Numbered from the stretch's first letter, positions 1-6,093 are shown. The stretch is 10,205 nucleotides of DNA from Candidatus Kapaibacterium sp. (GCA_023253875.1 JALRFC010000042.1:1-10205), one strand, 5' to 3'. The notes: a model not told the origin generated them from the letters alone. Numbers and translations are program-made.

Positions 1-82
1 CGCGCGGCTTTTGCGCATAACTGGTGCCAGCCATCAGCAATAGAGCAAATAGCATGGTACCCAGGCGAAGCAAACGTCGCAT
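1..82 (-). CDS. Secreted protein of unknown function, N-terminal fragment (runs off the left edge)
   Basis: Only the first 27 codons are present; the gene continues beyond base 1. The ATG is at 82..80 on the minus strand. A strong Shine-Dalgarno GGAGG lies four bases upstream (complement of 87..91), which fixes the start. The peptide begins MRRLLRLGTM, followed by a hydrophobic stretch (LFALLLMAG) and then TSYA-QKPR. This is a textbook Sec signal peptide: basic n-region, leucine-rich core, and a small-residue cleavage site (S-Y-A before Q) near residue 23. The mature protein should therefore be periplasmic, outer-membrane or secreted. The visible part is too short to assign a family. It has its own upstream region of about 99 bases after the stop of the TPR gene, so it may have its own promoter. 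Confidence 0.75.
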   Translation of the reverse strand, partial: MRRLLRLGTMLFALLLMAGTSYAQKPR

Positions 83-103
83 AATACCTCCGTTTGTTAA
101 ATA

Positions 104-132
104 ATAACTTAAAACTGTATTGTTATTGTCAA
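104..132 (-). promoter_or_regulatory. Possible promoter for the secreted-protein gene at the left edge
   Basis: On the minus strand a perfect TTGACA (complement of 127..132) is followed after 17 bases by AGTTAT (complement of 104..109), and after 20 bases by TATTAT (complement of 101..106). Neither gives a good -10 element at ideal spacing, and no TAnnTTTG element of the Bacteroidota type is present. The position, 20 to 50 bases upstream of the start codon at 82 in a very AT-rich stretch, is sensible. The call is weak. Confidence 0.25.
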
Positions 133-168
133 TTTTTATCATAATTACGTCATTTAGACACTAATATC

Positions 169-179
169 AGGATTATCCT
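169..179. repeat. Small inverted repeat AGGAT-T-ATCCT
   Basis: A perfect 5-base inverted repeat with a one-base centre sits directly after the stop codon of the TPR gene (stop at 184..182) and about 90 bases upstream of the secreted-protein start. There is no T-tract and the loop is too small for a stable hairpin, so it does not look like a terminator. It could be an operator half-site pair or chance. Confidence 0.25.
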
Positions 180-181
180 AA

Positions 182-907
182 TCAATTTTCATGCCAACCA
201 AGACGAGCTAACCCCATCTTTGCTTCTGTGGTATATTCCGATCCGGAATTCTTGGCAACCAATCCTTTTAATAGGGTAATCGCTTTTTCTTTTGCTGATC
301 CTGAACCGCCGGCTGATGCCTTCTCATAGTTCAGCGCTGCAAAAAGTGTATATCTTTCATACATTGGACCATCTTTTGGTCCGGCAGCAGCTTCATATAA
401 TGATGCCGCTTCTTCATAACTGTTCATTTCTTCTTTACATGCTGCCATACCTGCTTTGCCACCTGCACTCACTGTCTCATCAGCACTACCGGATGCTGTT
501 TCAAAATATGGCATAGCTTCAGAAAATTTGCCAAGATTCATAAGTGATGTACCTGCATATAATGCGGCAAATGAACCTGCAGATGTTCCGCCATATTCGC
601 TCACAATGGCTTTAAGACCAATCACTTTACCACCACGAATAGATCGGGAAGGATCACCATCCAATGCTTTTTGGAATTGACCGGTCTCATAATAAGAGGA
701 AATTCTGGACAATGCAGTCATTGCTTCTTCATTATTGGTTTCCTGCATGCCAGTATAGAAATAATATCCAAGTCCAATTGCCAATACAGTAATCAAAGCA
801 AAACCAATCTTCTTGATTTTACCAATCAAGACATCTTGCTCCTGCTCTGCTTCTCGTACATTCCAATCAGTTTCATTGGTTTCAATCATTTTTTCAGTTT
901 CAGACAT
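182..907 (-). CDS. Single-pass membrane protein with periplasmic TPR-like repeats
   Basis: The product is 241 residues. Residues 1-33 are acidic and then basic (KIKK at 30-33). One transmembrane helix follows (about 34-51, GFALITVLAIGLGYYFY), and then a soluble domain of about 190 residues. By the positive-inside rule the N-terminus is cytoplasmic and the domain periplasmic. The soluble part is alpha-helical and looks like degenerate TPR repeats: ALYAGTSLMNLGKFSEAMPYF (about 115-135), a unit around 155-172 (MNSYEEAASLYE), and a third around 185-215. The layout resembles YfgM or 'tetratricopeptide repeat protein' entries of Bacteroidota, which act in envelope protein folding or scaffolding; this is inference from architecture. 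The start ATG at 907..905 has only a weak upstream AAGTTAGAA. The gene lies 35 bases after tRNA-Arg with no terminator visible between, so the two may be cotranscribed. Confidence 0.8.
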   Translation of the reverse strand: MSETEKMIETNETDWNVREAEQEQDVLIGKIKKIGFALITVLAIGLGYYFYTGMQETNNEEAMTALSRISSYYETGQFQKALDGDPSRSIRGGKVIGLKAIVSEYGGTSAGSFAALYAGTSLMNLGKFSEAMPYFETASGSADETVSAGGKAGMAACKEEMNSYEEAASLYEAAAGPKDGPMYERYTLFAALNYEKASAGGSGSAKEKAITLLKGLVAKNSGSEYTTEAKMGLARLGWHEN

Positions 908-942
908 AATATTCTAACTTGTTTGTTCTCATAATGTTAATG

Positions 943-1016
943 CGCGCCCGAAGGGAGTCGAACCCCTAACCTTTGGAACCGGAATCCAATGCTCTATCCG
1001 GTTGAGCTACGGGCGC
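943..1016 (-). tRNA. tRNA-Arg, anticodon CCG
   Basis: The minus strand folds into a complete 74-base cloverleaf. The acceptor stem is GCGCCCG (1016..1010) paired with CGGGCGC (950..944). The D arm is GCTC/GAGC with a nine-base loop. The anticodon stem is TTGGA/TCCAA with loop TTCCGGT, giving anticodon CCG (reads CGG arginine codons). The variable loop is AGGTT. The T arm is AGGGG/CCCTT (one G-T wobble) with loop TTCGACT. The discriminator is G at 943. The 3' CCA is not encoded (the flank reads CAT), so it must be added by CCA-adding enzyme. Confidence 0.96.
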
Positions 1017-1029
1017 AACTCGCCAAGCA

Positions 1030-1043
1030 GACTCCTAGGAGTC
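1030..1043. repeat. 14-base perfect palindrome in the tRNA leader
   Basis: GACTCCTAGGAGTC is a perfect self-complementary 14-mer. It begins four bases downstream of the TATATTTG element and ends 13 bases before the mature tRNA-Arg. It therefore overlaps the expected transcription start or early leader of the tRNA transcript. A dimeric regulator site or a 5' leader element for processing are both possible. The function is unknown. Confidence 0.5.
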
Positions 1044-1046
1044 AGG

Positions 1047-1076
1047 CAAATATAGGACATTTTGTGGATAAAACAA
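1047..1076 (-). promoter_or_regulatory. Bacteroidota-type promoter for tRNA-Arg
   Basis: On the minus strand TTG (complement of 1074..1076) is followed by 19 bases and then TATATTTG (complement of 1047..1054). This matches the -33 TTG / -7 TAnnTTTG arrangement recognised by the primary sigma factor of Bacteroidota. It lies about 30 bases upstream of the tRNA-Arg 5' end, a suitable distance for a short leader. It should also drive the downstream TPR membrane gene. It is the best promoter match I found in the window. Confidence 0.65.
1063..1071 (-). promoter_or_regulatory. Perfect DnaA-box match TTATCCACA
   Basis: The minus strand reads TTATCCACA, the strict DnaA-box consensus. It sits between the -33 and -7 elements of the tRNA-Arg promoter. 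A one-mismatch copy, TTGTCCACA, lies on the same strand at 1142..1150. A single perfect box can arise by chance in AT-rich DNA, so binding is a hypothesis. If real, DnaA would be expected to compete with RNA polymerase at this promoter. Confidence 0.35.
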
Positions 1077-1108
1077 CCGAATATAATTCCCCAAAGCAAT
1101 TTCATTCA

Positions 1109-1125
1109 ATACAATTTTATTGTAT
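1109..1125. repeat. Inverted repeat ATACAAT-TTT-ATTGTAT
   Basis: Perfect 7-base arms are separated by three T residues, in the AT-rich intergenic region upstream of the tRNA-Arg promoter. The symmetry and size resemble an operator for a dimeric regulator. The hairpin itself would be weak because it has only one G-C pair per arm. It lies about 33 bases upstream of the -33 element, where an activator could bind. Confidence 0.35.
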
Positions 1126-1153
1126 GTATCTATCTATGAACTGTGGACAATAG

Positions 1154-1204
1154 TGTCAGATTTCTTACACAGTGTCATATTATTTACAATTGATAATGTC
1201 AGAT
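1154..1204. repeat. Three direct repeats of TGTCA(g/t)AT
   Basis: TGTCAGAT, TGTCATAT and TGTCAGAT start at 1154, 1173 and 1197, with start-to-start spacings of 19 and 24 bases. They fill the DNA between the E1 terminator and the DnaA-box and inverted-repeat cluster. The units are short, so chance is possible in AT-rich sequence. The function is unknown. Confidence 0.3.
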
Positions 1205-1218
1205 ATTCCACAAAAAGA

Positions 1219-1247
1219 AAAGCCCGACCTTTATCAGATCGGGCTTT
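1219..1247 (-). terminator. Rho-independent terminator of the gatB-ilvE-E1 operon
   Basis: On the minus strand AAAGCCCGATC pairs with GGTCGGGCTTT: eleven pairs including one G-U wobble, with loop TGATAAA. It is followed by a T-rich tract (TTTTCTTTTT). It begins 18 bases after the TAA stop of the E1 gene. The wobble is a mismatch on the plus strand, and the T tract lies on the minus-strand exit side, so it acts for leftward transcription. Confidence 0.9.
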
Positions 1248-1265
1248 CATTTATGGCTCTTTCAA

Positions 1266-3500
1266 TTAGAAATTGACAGTTTTCAGTACTTCATTCTTGA
1301 TATCGTTCACGTTTACCAATATTGCAGCTTCCAATGACTTTGCAAAACCGACCGGTACATCTTTGCTTGCTACTCTTCCAACCGGTGCATCAAGTATTGA
1401 GAACAATTCAGAGGTGATGCTTGCTGAAATCTCTCCACCAATACCAACAGTCAAATAATGCTCATGAGCAATTACAGCTCTATTGGTTTTACGAACGGAA
1501 GCAAAGACAGTCTGGCGATCCCATGGTTTCAATGAACGTAAGTCAATCACCTCGCAAGAGATACCATGCTCAGTAAATAGCTCGTCTGCCGCTTTCAATG
1601 ATAGATGAATGGCATTGCCATAAGAAATCAATGTGCAGTCAGTACCTGGACGACGAATACGAGCCTTACCAAAAGGCACGATGAAATCATCATCAGGAAG
1701 TGATGTTGAACTTGGTCTATAATTATAGAGAAACTTGGGTTCAAGAAACATGGTAACGCCTTTTGAACGAATGGAATTTCTCATGAGACCAATCGCATCA
1801 TCCGCAAATGCAGGGCACACTACTCTGATGCCCGGAATGCCTGCAAAGATTGCATCAAGATTTTGGGAATGATATAATCCACCTTGAATATATCCGCCAC
1901 TCGCAAGACGTATTGTGATATTTGGTGAGAATTGACCACGTGTTCTCCAATAGTCATGAGAACATTCAATCAATTGCTCCATTGCAGGCCAAAAATAATC
2001 TGCAAATTCTGCACCTTCAATTACGACCCGAATATCATCTCGATAGCGAGTGAACCCATTTGCCGTACCAACGATATAATCTTCAGCAATCGGAGCATTG
2101 AAAATTCTTTCATTGCCGAATTCATCCAACATCCCTTTTGGAACATTGAAAATACCCTGTTTATTCACTGAAGCTACATCTTGTCCCCACAAATACGTGT
2201 GAGGATTTTTCTGAAACTCTTGCTTCATTGCAATATTGATTCCTTCACGGAACGTGTATTGCTGGGCATTGGGATCATTCACAAAATCATATTCGGTTGT
2301 ATCATCATAGGAAACCACGGATTCAGGCATCAAGAAATCAAGATAACTTGATCCAACGGGATCAGGTGCTATTTCAGCAATGTCTGCAGCAGCAAAGATG
2401 GCATTCTTATTTTCTTCCTCGATGGCTAGCAATTCTTGTTCGGTGGCAATTTTTTTTGCCAAAATTGCATTTCGGAAGGTGGGAAGTGGATCACGATCTT
2501 TCATTTCCTGAATTTCTTCAGGTTTTCTGTATAATTCATGATTGTCACTATTTGAATGTGAACCAATGCGATCGCAATCAGCATGCACGAATACCGGACC
2601 TGCTCCTGACAAAGCATAATCACGAGCTTCTACCAATGCACGATAGGAATCAAAAACATCGCGACCATCACAATTGATGATTTTCAAATGTTTGAAACCA
2701 ATGAAATTATCTGAAACGACAAGATTCGCTGTTTGTTCATGGAGTGGTACAGAGATACCGAATTTATTATTTTGAATCACGAAGACAACAGGCAACTTTT
2801 CACGAGATGCACCATTGACTGCTTCATAAAAGTACCCTTCAGAACATGCTGAATCACCACCCGAATAATACACAACTTCATCACCTTTGAATTTCTTCAC
2901 TGCTCTTGCCAGACCTGCAGCATGCAATGAATGATTACCGGTACATGAAGATCCATTTTGAATACCAATAGAAGGTTTCGCAAAGTGATTACTCATGTGT
3001 CGGCCTCCACCGGCCACATCAGCATCTTTTGAAAGACCATTCAAGATGATTTCTTCAATCGTGATACCCGCTGAAAGCGAGGTCATCAAATCACGATAAT
3101 ATGGAAAGAGAAAATCCTTGTTTTGACGGAAGATTTGCCCAAGCGCAATTTGAATTCCATCATGACCTGCACATGGAGCATGATATGACCAACCCTTAGC
3201 CATTTTCAAATACAATGCAGCTTTCTCATCAAGGCGACGACCAAGATGTTGCAGTTTATACCATGATATGATGGTTTGTTTGTCAAATCCCTTCATATCA
3301 AATGCGCTGAATTGTGCCTTCTGTGCGGGTTTGACCGACTTTTTCGACACAGGCTTTGTCGCTACTACTTTCTTCGCAATGGGTTTACTCTTGACGGGAG
3401 CCGCAACCTGCGCTTTTTTTGAAGCAATGGGTTTGACCTGTGCCTTTTTTGCACTCGATGCTTTCGGTTTCATCTTTGTTTTTGTGGCGGTCTTTGCCAT
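1266..3500 (-). CDS. Fused 2-oxoacid dehydrogenase E1 (alpha-beta), with a lysine/alanine-rich N-terminal tail
   Basis: Thiamine-diphosphate enzyme that decarboxylates a 2-oxoacid and transfers the acyl group to lipoyl-E2. The product is 744 residues from the ATG at 3500..3498, chosen because AGGA lies 11 bases upstream; a longer reading would need a TTG at 3560 inside ilvE. Residues 1-63 form a basic Ala/Lys/Pro tail with 19 lysines and no acidic residue. The alpha part spans about 65-390. It has the ThDP/Mg motif GGDSACSEG (214-222, with GDS instead of the usual GDG or GDA) ending in QNN (243-245), and the loop RIGSHSNSDNHELYR (311-325). The beta part spans about 410-744. It has GQDVA (439-443), FNAPIAED (467-474), YHSQ with the likely catalytic His 544, and DLRSLKPWD (653-661). 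Alpha and beta are separate chains in many bacteria, whereas fused forms are common in Bacteroidota. Co-transcription with ilvE favours branched-chain 2-oxoacids as substrate, but pyruvate cannot be excluded. No E2 or E3 gene is in the window. Confidence 0.92.
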   Translation of the reverse strand: MAKTATKTKMKPKASSAKKAQVKPIASKKAQVAAPVKSKPIAKKVVATKPVSKKSVKPAQKAQFSAFDMKGFDKQTIISWYKLQHLGRRLDEKAALYLKMAKGWSYHAPCAGHDGIQIALGQIFRQNKDFLFPYYRDLMTSLSAGITIEEIILNGLSKDADVAGGGRHMSNHFAKPSIGIQNGSSCTGNHSLHAAGLARAVKKFKGDEVVYYSGGDSACSEGYFYEAVNGASREKLPVVFVIQNNKFGISVPLHEQTANLVVSDNFIGFKHLKIINCDGRDVFDSYRALVEARDYALSGAGPVFVHADCDRIGSHSNSDNHELYRKPEEIQEMKDRDPLPTFRNAILAKKIATEQELLAIEEENKNAIFAAADIAEIAPDPVGSSYLDFLMPESVVSYDDTTEYDFVNDPNAQQYTFREGINIAMKQEFQKNPHTYLWGQDVASVNKQGIFNVPKGMLDEFGNERIFNAPIAEDYIVGTANGFTRYRDDIRVVIEGAEFADYFWPAMEQLIECSHDYWRTRGQFSPNITIRLASGGYIQGGLYHSQNLDAIFAGIPGIRVVCPAFADDAIGLMRNSIRSKGVTMFLEPKFLYNYRPSSTSLPDDDFIVPFGKARIRRPGTDCTLISYGNAIHLSLKAADELFTEHGISCEVIDLRSLKPWDRQTVFASVRKTNRAVIAHEHYLTVGIGGEISASITSELFSILDAPVGRVASKDVPVGFAKSLEAAILVNVNDIKNEVLKTVNF
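3312..3500 (-). other. Region coding the low-complexity basic tail of the E1 enzyme
   Basis: Residues 1-63 of the E1 fusion are lysine, alanine, proline, valine and serine/threonine rich, resembling a histone H1 C-terminal tail or an E2 interdomain linker. Internal repetition is visible: KKAQVKPIA and SKKAQVAAPVKSKPIAKK share the units KKAQV and KPIA. The DNA shows matching imperfect duplications (GCAATGGGTTT twice on the plus strand, and CTGCGC or CTGTGCC followed by T runs). It was probably built by local duplication. Confidence 0.7.
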
Positions 3501-3541
3501 AGTGATATCTATCCTGTATTTGAATTCTTGAATTTGTTCAA

Positions 3542-4459
3542 TCACACATATGTCAACCAACCATGATCATTGTTTCCATCATGGATGATTTCGTAAAAGG
3601 CCTGTTGAATACGCTTTGTAACGGGTCCGACAGTACCATCACCAACACTGATTCTATCAACAGATCGAACCGGCGTGATTTCAACTGCAGTTCCTGTGAA
3701 AAAGATTTCATCGGCAGTATATAACATGGCTCTTGGCACGGTTGTTTCACGAACTTCATATCCAAGTTCTTTAGCCAATGTGATGGCTGTATGTCTTGTG
3801 ATGCCTTCTAAAATTGATGATGACATCGGAGGTGTGTATATCACGCCATCATGTACGAAGAAGATATTTTCACCGCTTCCTTCTCCAACATTTCCATGTA
3901 CATCCAATCCGATTCCCTCGGAATAGCCATTCATGATGGCTTCCATTCGTATCAATTGCGAACTCAGATAATTTCCAGATGCTTTGGAAACTGCAGGCAA
4001 TGTATTGTTTTGCAAACGTTGCCATGAAGAAACGCACACATCAACGCCTTGTTCCAATGCCTCTTTACCAAGATAGACGCCCCATTCCCAGCAGGCAATG
4101 GAGACTTCAATCGGACAATTCAATGGATATACACCAAGATTCTCATATCCACGATAAGCGATTGGTCTGATATAACATGATTCGAGTGAATTTTTTCGAA
4201 CTAATTCTTTGGTTGCTTCACACATTTCATCAATGCTATATGGCATGTCACCACGATATAATTTCACGGATTGTTCGAGTCTTTTCATATGCTCACGCAA
4301 TCTGAAAATGCCTGTTCCCTTGGGTGTTTTATATGCACGGATACCTTCAAACCAGCCGGAACCATAATGCACGACATGTGATAACACATGGATGGTTGCT
4401 TTGTCCCAATCAACAAACTCGCCATTCATCCATATATATGGGGTCTTAGGAATTGCCAT
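3542..4459 (-). CDS. ilvE: Branched-chain amino-acid aminotransferase (class IV, PLP-dependent)
   Basis: Reversible transamination of leucine, isoleucine and valine with 2-oxoglutarate in the cytoplasm: the last step of their synthesis and the first of their breakdown. The product is 305 residues from the ATG at 4459..4457. That start is preceded at five bases by GAGG, which overlaps the TGA stop of gatB; a 12-residue-longer reading from 4495 lies inside gatB and is rejected. The PLP-binding lysine is K159 in the SKASGNYL motif, the position expected from E. coli IlvE. Other family signatures are HYGSGWFEGIRAY (31-43), CYIRPIAYRG (95-104), EGSGENIF (193-200), SSILEGITRH (214-223) and FFTGTAVEITPVRSVD (253-268). 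C-terminal GPVTKRIQQAF (278-288) also matches the family. The stop-overlapping ribosome site implies translational coupling to gatB. The E1 gene follows after 41 bases. Confidence 0.96.
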   Translation of the reverse strand: MAIPKTPYIWMNGEFVDWDKATIHVLSHVVHYGSGWFEGIRAYKTPKGTGIFRLREHMKRLEQSVKLYRGDMPYSIDEMCEATKELVRKNSLESCYIRPIAYRGYENLGVYPLNCPIEVSIACWEWGVYLGKEALEQGVDVCVSSWQRLQNNTLPAVSKASGNYLSSQLIRMEAIMNGYSEGIGLDVHGNVGEGSGENIFFVHDGVIYTPPMSSSILEGITRHTAITLAKELGYEVRETTVPRAMLYTADEIFFTGTAVEITPVRSVDRISVGDGTVGPVTKRIQQAFYEIIHDGNNDHGWLTYV

Positions 4460-4466
4460 GCTTACC

Positions 4467-5939
4467 TCACTGTAAATAATGTGTGAGTAATTCATTCACC
4501 AATCTGGGATTGGCCTTTCCTCCAGAAGATTTCATCACTTTACTGATGAAATATCCCAAGAGATTATTCTTGCCTGAGCGATACTTTGCGATATTGTCTT
4601 CCTCACCTTCCAATGCGGACAAGACTATGCGCTCAATTTCTGTTCTATCAGATATTTGCAATAAGCCTTTTTCAGCCACATAATCGACAGGAGAAATACC
4701 TGATTGCAAATATTCCGCAAATACTTCTTTGGCTATTTTACTGCTGATTTTTTCATCAGCAAACAAATCAACAATCTCTGCGATGCCACGCGGTTGTATA
4801 TTTTCTGCTTGGGAAATACCGATTTTTTTATCGGATAAGATTTTCAGAATCTCAGTCAATATCCAATTGCTTACAAACTTATATCGCTCATTGTTTTGTA
4901 TTGCAAGCTCAGCACATGTGTTTTCGAAAAATAATGCTAGCTGTTTATCTTCAATCAAAATGCCTGCATCATAACCGGGAATGCCATATTGATCCTGCAA
5001 TCTGAGTTTCATTGCCAATGGTAATTCAGGTAAATGTGATTGTTGCATCTCAATCATTTCCTGATTCACTCGCACATATCCCAAATCCGGTTCCTGAAAA
5101 TACCGATAATCATGTGCTTGCTCTTTGGATCGCATTTCTTTTGTGCATTGTGAAGAGGCATCCCACTGCATCGTCACCTGCTGAACTTGTCCACCGGATT
5201 CAATCAATGCGATATGTCGTTCAATCTCATAAGCAATTGCTTTTTCTACATTTCGGAAGCTATTCAGATTCTTGATTTCTGTTTTTGTTCCAAATGCTGA
5301 ATTACCCCTCAAACGGACTGATACATTGGCATCACATCGCAGCGAACCTTCTTCTAAATTTCCATCGCAAACACCAAGATAACGCACCAATTGGCGCATT
5401 GTCACCATATACCTATATGCCTCTGATGCAGAGCGTAAATCAGGCTCACTGACAATCTCCAAAAGAGGCATTCCGGCACGATTAAAATCAACAAGTGTAT
5501 CTATGTCAATGTCGTGCAAAGACTTACCTGCATCTTCTTCAATATGGATTCGCGTGATGCCGATTTCCTTCATCAATCCTTCTTCCATTTCAATGGTCAC
5601 AGAACCTTCATAACATATTGGATCATTGAATTGCGTGATTTGATATCCCTTTGAAAGATCAGGATAGAAATAGTTTTTTCTGGCAAATGCAGAGATTGGT
5701 CTGATTGAACACTTCGTTGCAAGTCCAAGTAATACAGCCATTTCCACATGTCGGCGATTGACCACCGGCAATGTTCCGGGATGTCCCAAGCAAATTGGAC
5801 ATACTGTGGCATTCGGTATATCACTATATCCGGCTTTGCAGGAACAAAATGCCTTTGTGTCTGTCAATAATTGAGCATGCAATTCAAGGCCGATGACAGG
5901 CTCATATTTTGCAAGTATTTCGGGAGACAATTCAGGCAT
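4467..5939 (-). CDS. gatB: Aspartyl/glutamyl-tRNA(Asn/Gln) amidotransferase subunit B
   Basis: Subunit B of GatCAB, which converts mischarged Glu-tRNA(Gln) and/or Asp-tRNA(Asn) to Gln-tRNA or Asn-tRNA; GatB carries the tRNA-binding and kinase (phosphoryl-activating) site. The product is 490 residues, normal for the family. Signatures in order are YEPVIGLELHAQL (12-24), LGHPGTLPVVN (51-61), ARKNYFYPDLSKGYQITQ (86-103), HIEEDAGKS (132-140), DFNRAGMPLLEIVSEPD (151-167), GSLRCDANVSVR (198-209), EIKNLNSFR (221-229) and DYRYFQEPDL (277-286). A C-terminal GatB/YqeY tail carries NLLGYF and GGKANP. Four cysteines (C32, C34, C47, C50; CxC and CPxC) form a probable zinc site found in some GatB proteins. 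The start ATG at 5939..5937 has no clear Shine-Dalgarno. gatA and gatC are not in the window. It is the first gene of the gatB-ilvE-E1 operon. Confidence 0.97.
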   Translation of the reverse strand: MPELSPEILAKYEPVIGLELHAQLLTDTKAFCSCKAGYSDIPNATVCPICLGHPGTLPVVNRRHVEMAVLLGLATKCSIRPISAFARKNYFYPDLSKGYQITQFNDPICYEGSVTIEMEEGLMKEIGITRIHIEEDAGKSLHDIDIDTLVDFNRAGMPLLEIVSEPDLRSASEAYRYMVTMRQLVRYLGVCDGNLEEGSLRCDANVSVRLRGNSAFGTKTEIKNLNSFRNVEKAIAYEIERHIALIESGGQVQQVTMQWDASSQCTKEMRSKEQAHDYRYFQEPDLGYVRVNQEMIEMQQSHLPELPLAMKLRLQDQYGIPGYDAGILIEDKQLALFFENTCAELAIQNNERYKFVSNWILTEILKILSDKKIGISQAENIQPRGIAEIVDLFADEKISSKIAKEVFAEYLQSGISPVDYVAEKGLLQISDRTEIERIVLSALEGEEDNIAKYRSGKNNLLGYFISKVMKSSGGKANPRLVNELLTHYLQ

Positions 5940-6008
5940 AAAAAATGTAAGCAGTAATAATCACAGATATATTCATGCTTCTTGCAAAAAGTAGCATGGA
6001 AATTTCAG

Positions 6009-6016
6009 CAAAATTA
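6009..6016 (-). promoter_or_regulatory. Candidate -7 element for the gatB operon
   Basis: The minus strand reads TAATTTTG, a match to the Bacteroidota TAnnTTTG element, about 70 bases upstream of the gatB start. No convincing -33 TTG is found 19 to 21 bases further upstream, so this is only a candidate. Confidence 0.3.
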
Positions 6017-6028
6017 GTTTTTTTTACG

Positions 6029-6036
6029 CATATTTG
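6029..6036 (+). promoter_or_regulatory. Candidate -7 element for the DUF2795-omp85-mnmE genes
   Basis: CATATTTG differs from TAnnTTTG by one base and sits 58 bases upstream of the DUF2795 start. It is embedded in CGCA-TATT-TGCG, a small inverted repeat (6027..6038). No clear -33 element precedes it. Together with the minus-strand candidate, the 154-base gap between gatB and the DUF2795 gene probably holds two divergent promoters; I see no coding sequence or RNA gene there. Confidence 0.3.
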
Positions 6037-6093
6037 CGCCCTCACTACGCAATCTTGTCTATTTACCACTAACATAAAACTGATGGATGCCCT

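Noticed and set aside
1122..1137. Tetranucleotide run GTAT GTAT CTAT CTAT
   Set aside because: Too short and impure to be a meaningful microsatellite.
2297..2677. Plus-strand open frame of 126 codons opposite the E1 gene
   Set aside because: It is antisense to a strongly conserved coding region and has a composition typical of a shadow frame (rich in H, Q, R). No ribosome site or family resemblance.
3412..3421. A-AAA-AAA slippery heptamer in the E1 tail (TCA AAA AAA GCG on the minus strand), a possible -1 frameshift site giving a 38-residue basic peptide
   Set aside because: Lysine-rich tails in AT-rich genomes naturally produce A runs. I see no upstream stimulatory Shine-Dalgarno and no clear downstream hairpin.
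3501..3560. A 20-residue N-terminal extension of the E1 gene starting at a TTG at 3560
   Set aside because: It would overlap the end of ilvE, uses a rare start codon and has no ribosome site. The ATG at 3500 has AGGA upstream and starts a coherent tail.
4460..4495. A 12-residue extension of ilvE starting at 4495
   Set aside because: It lies inside gatB. The ATG at 4459 has a strong GAGG five bases upstream and matches the usual family N-terminus and the K159 numbering.
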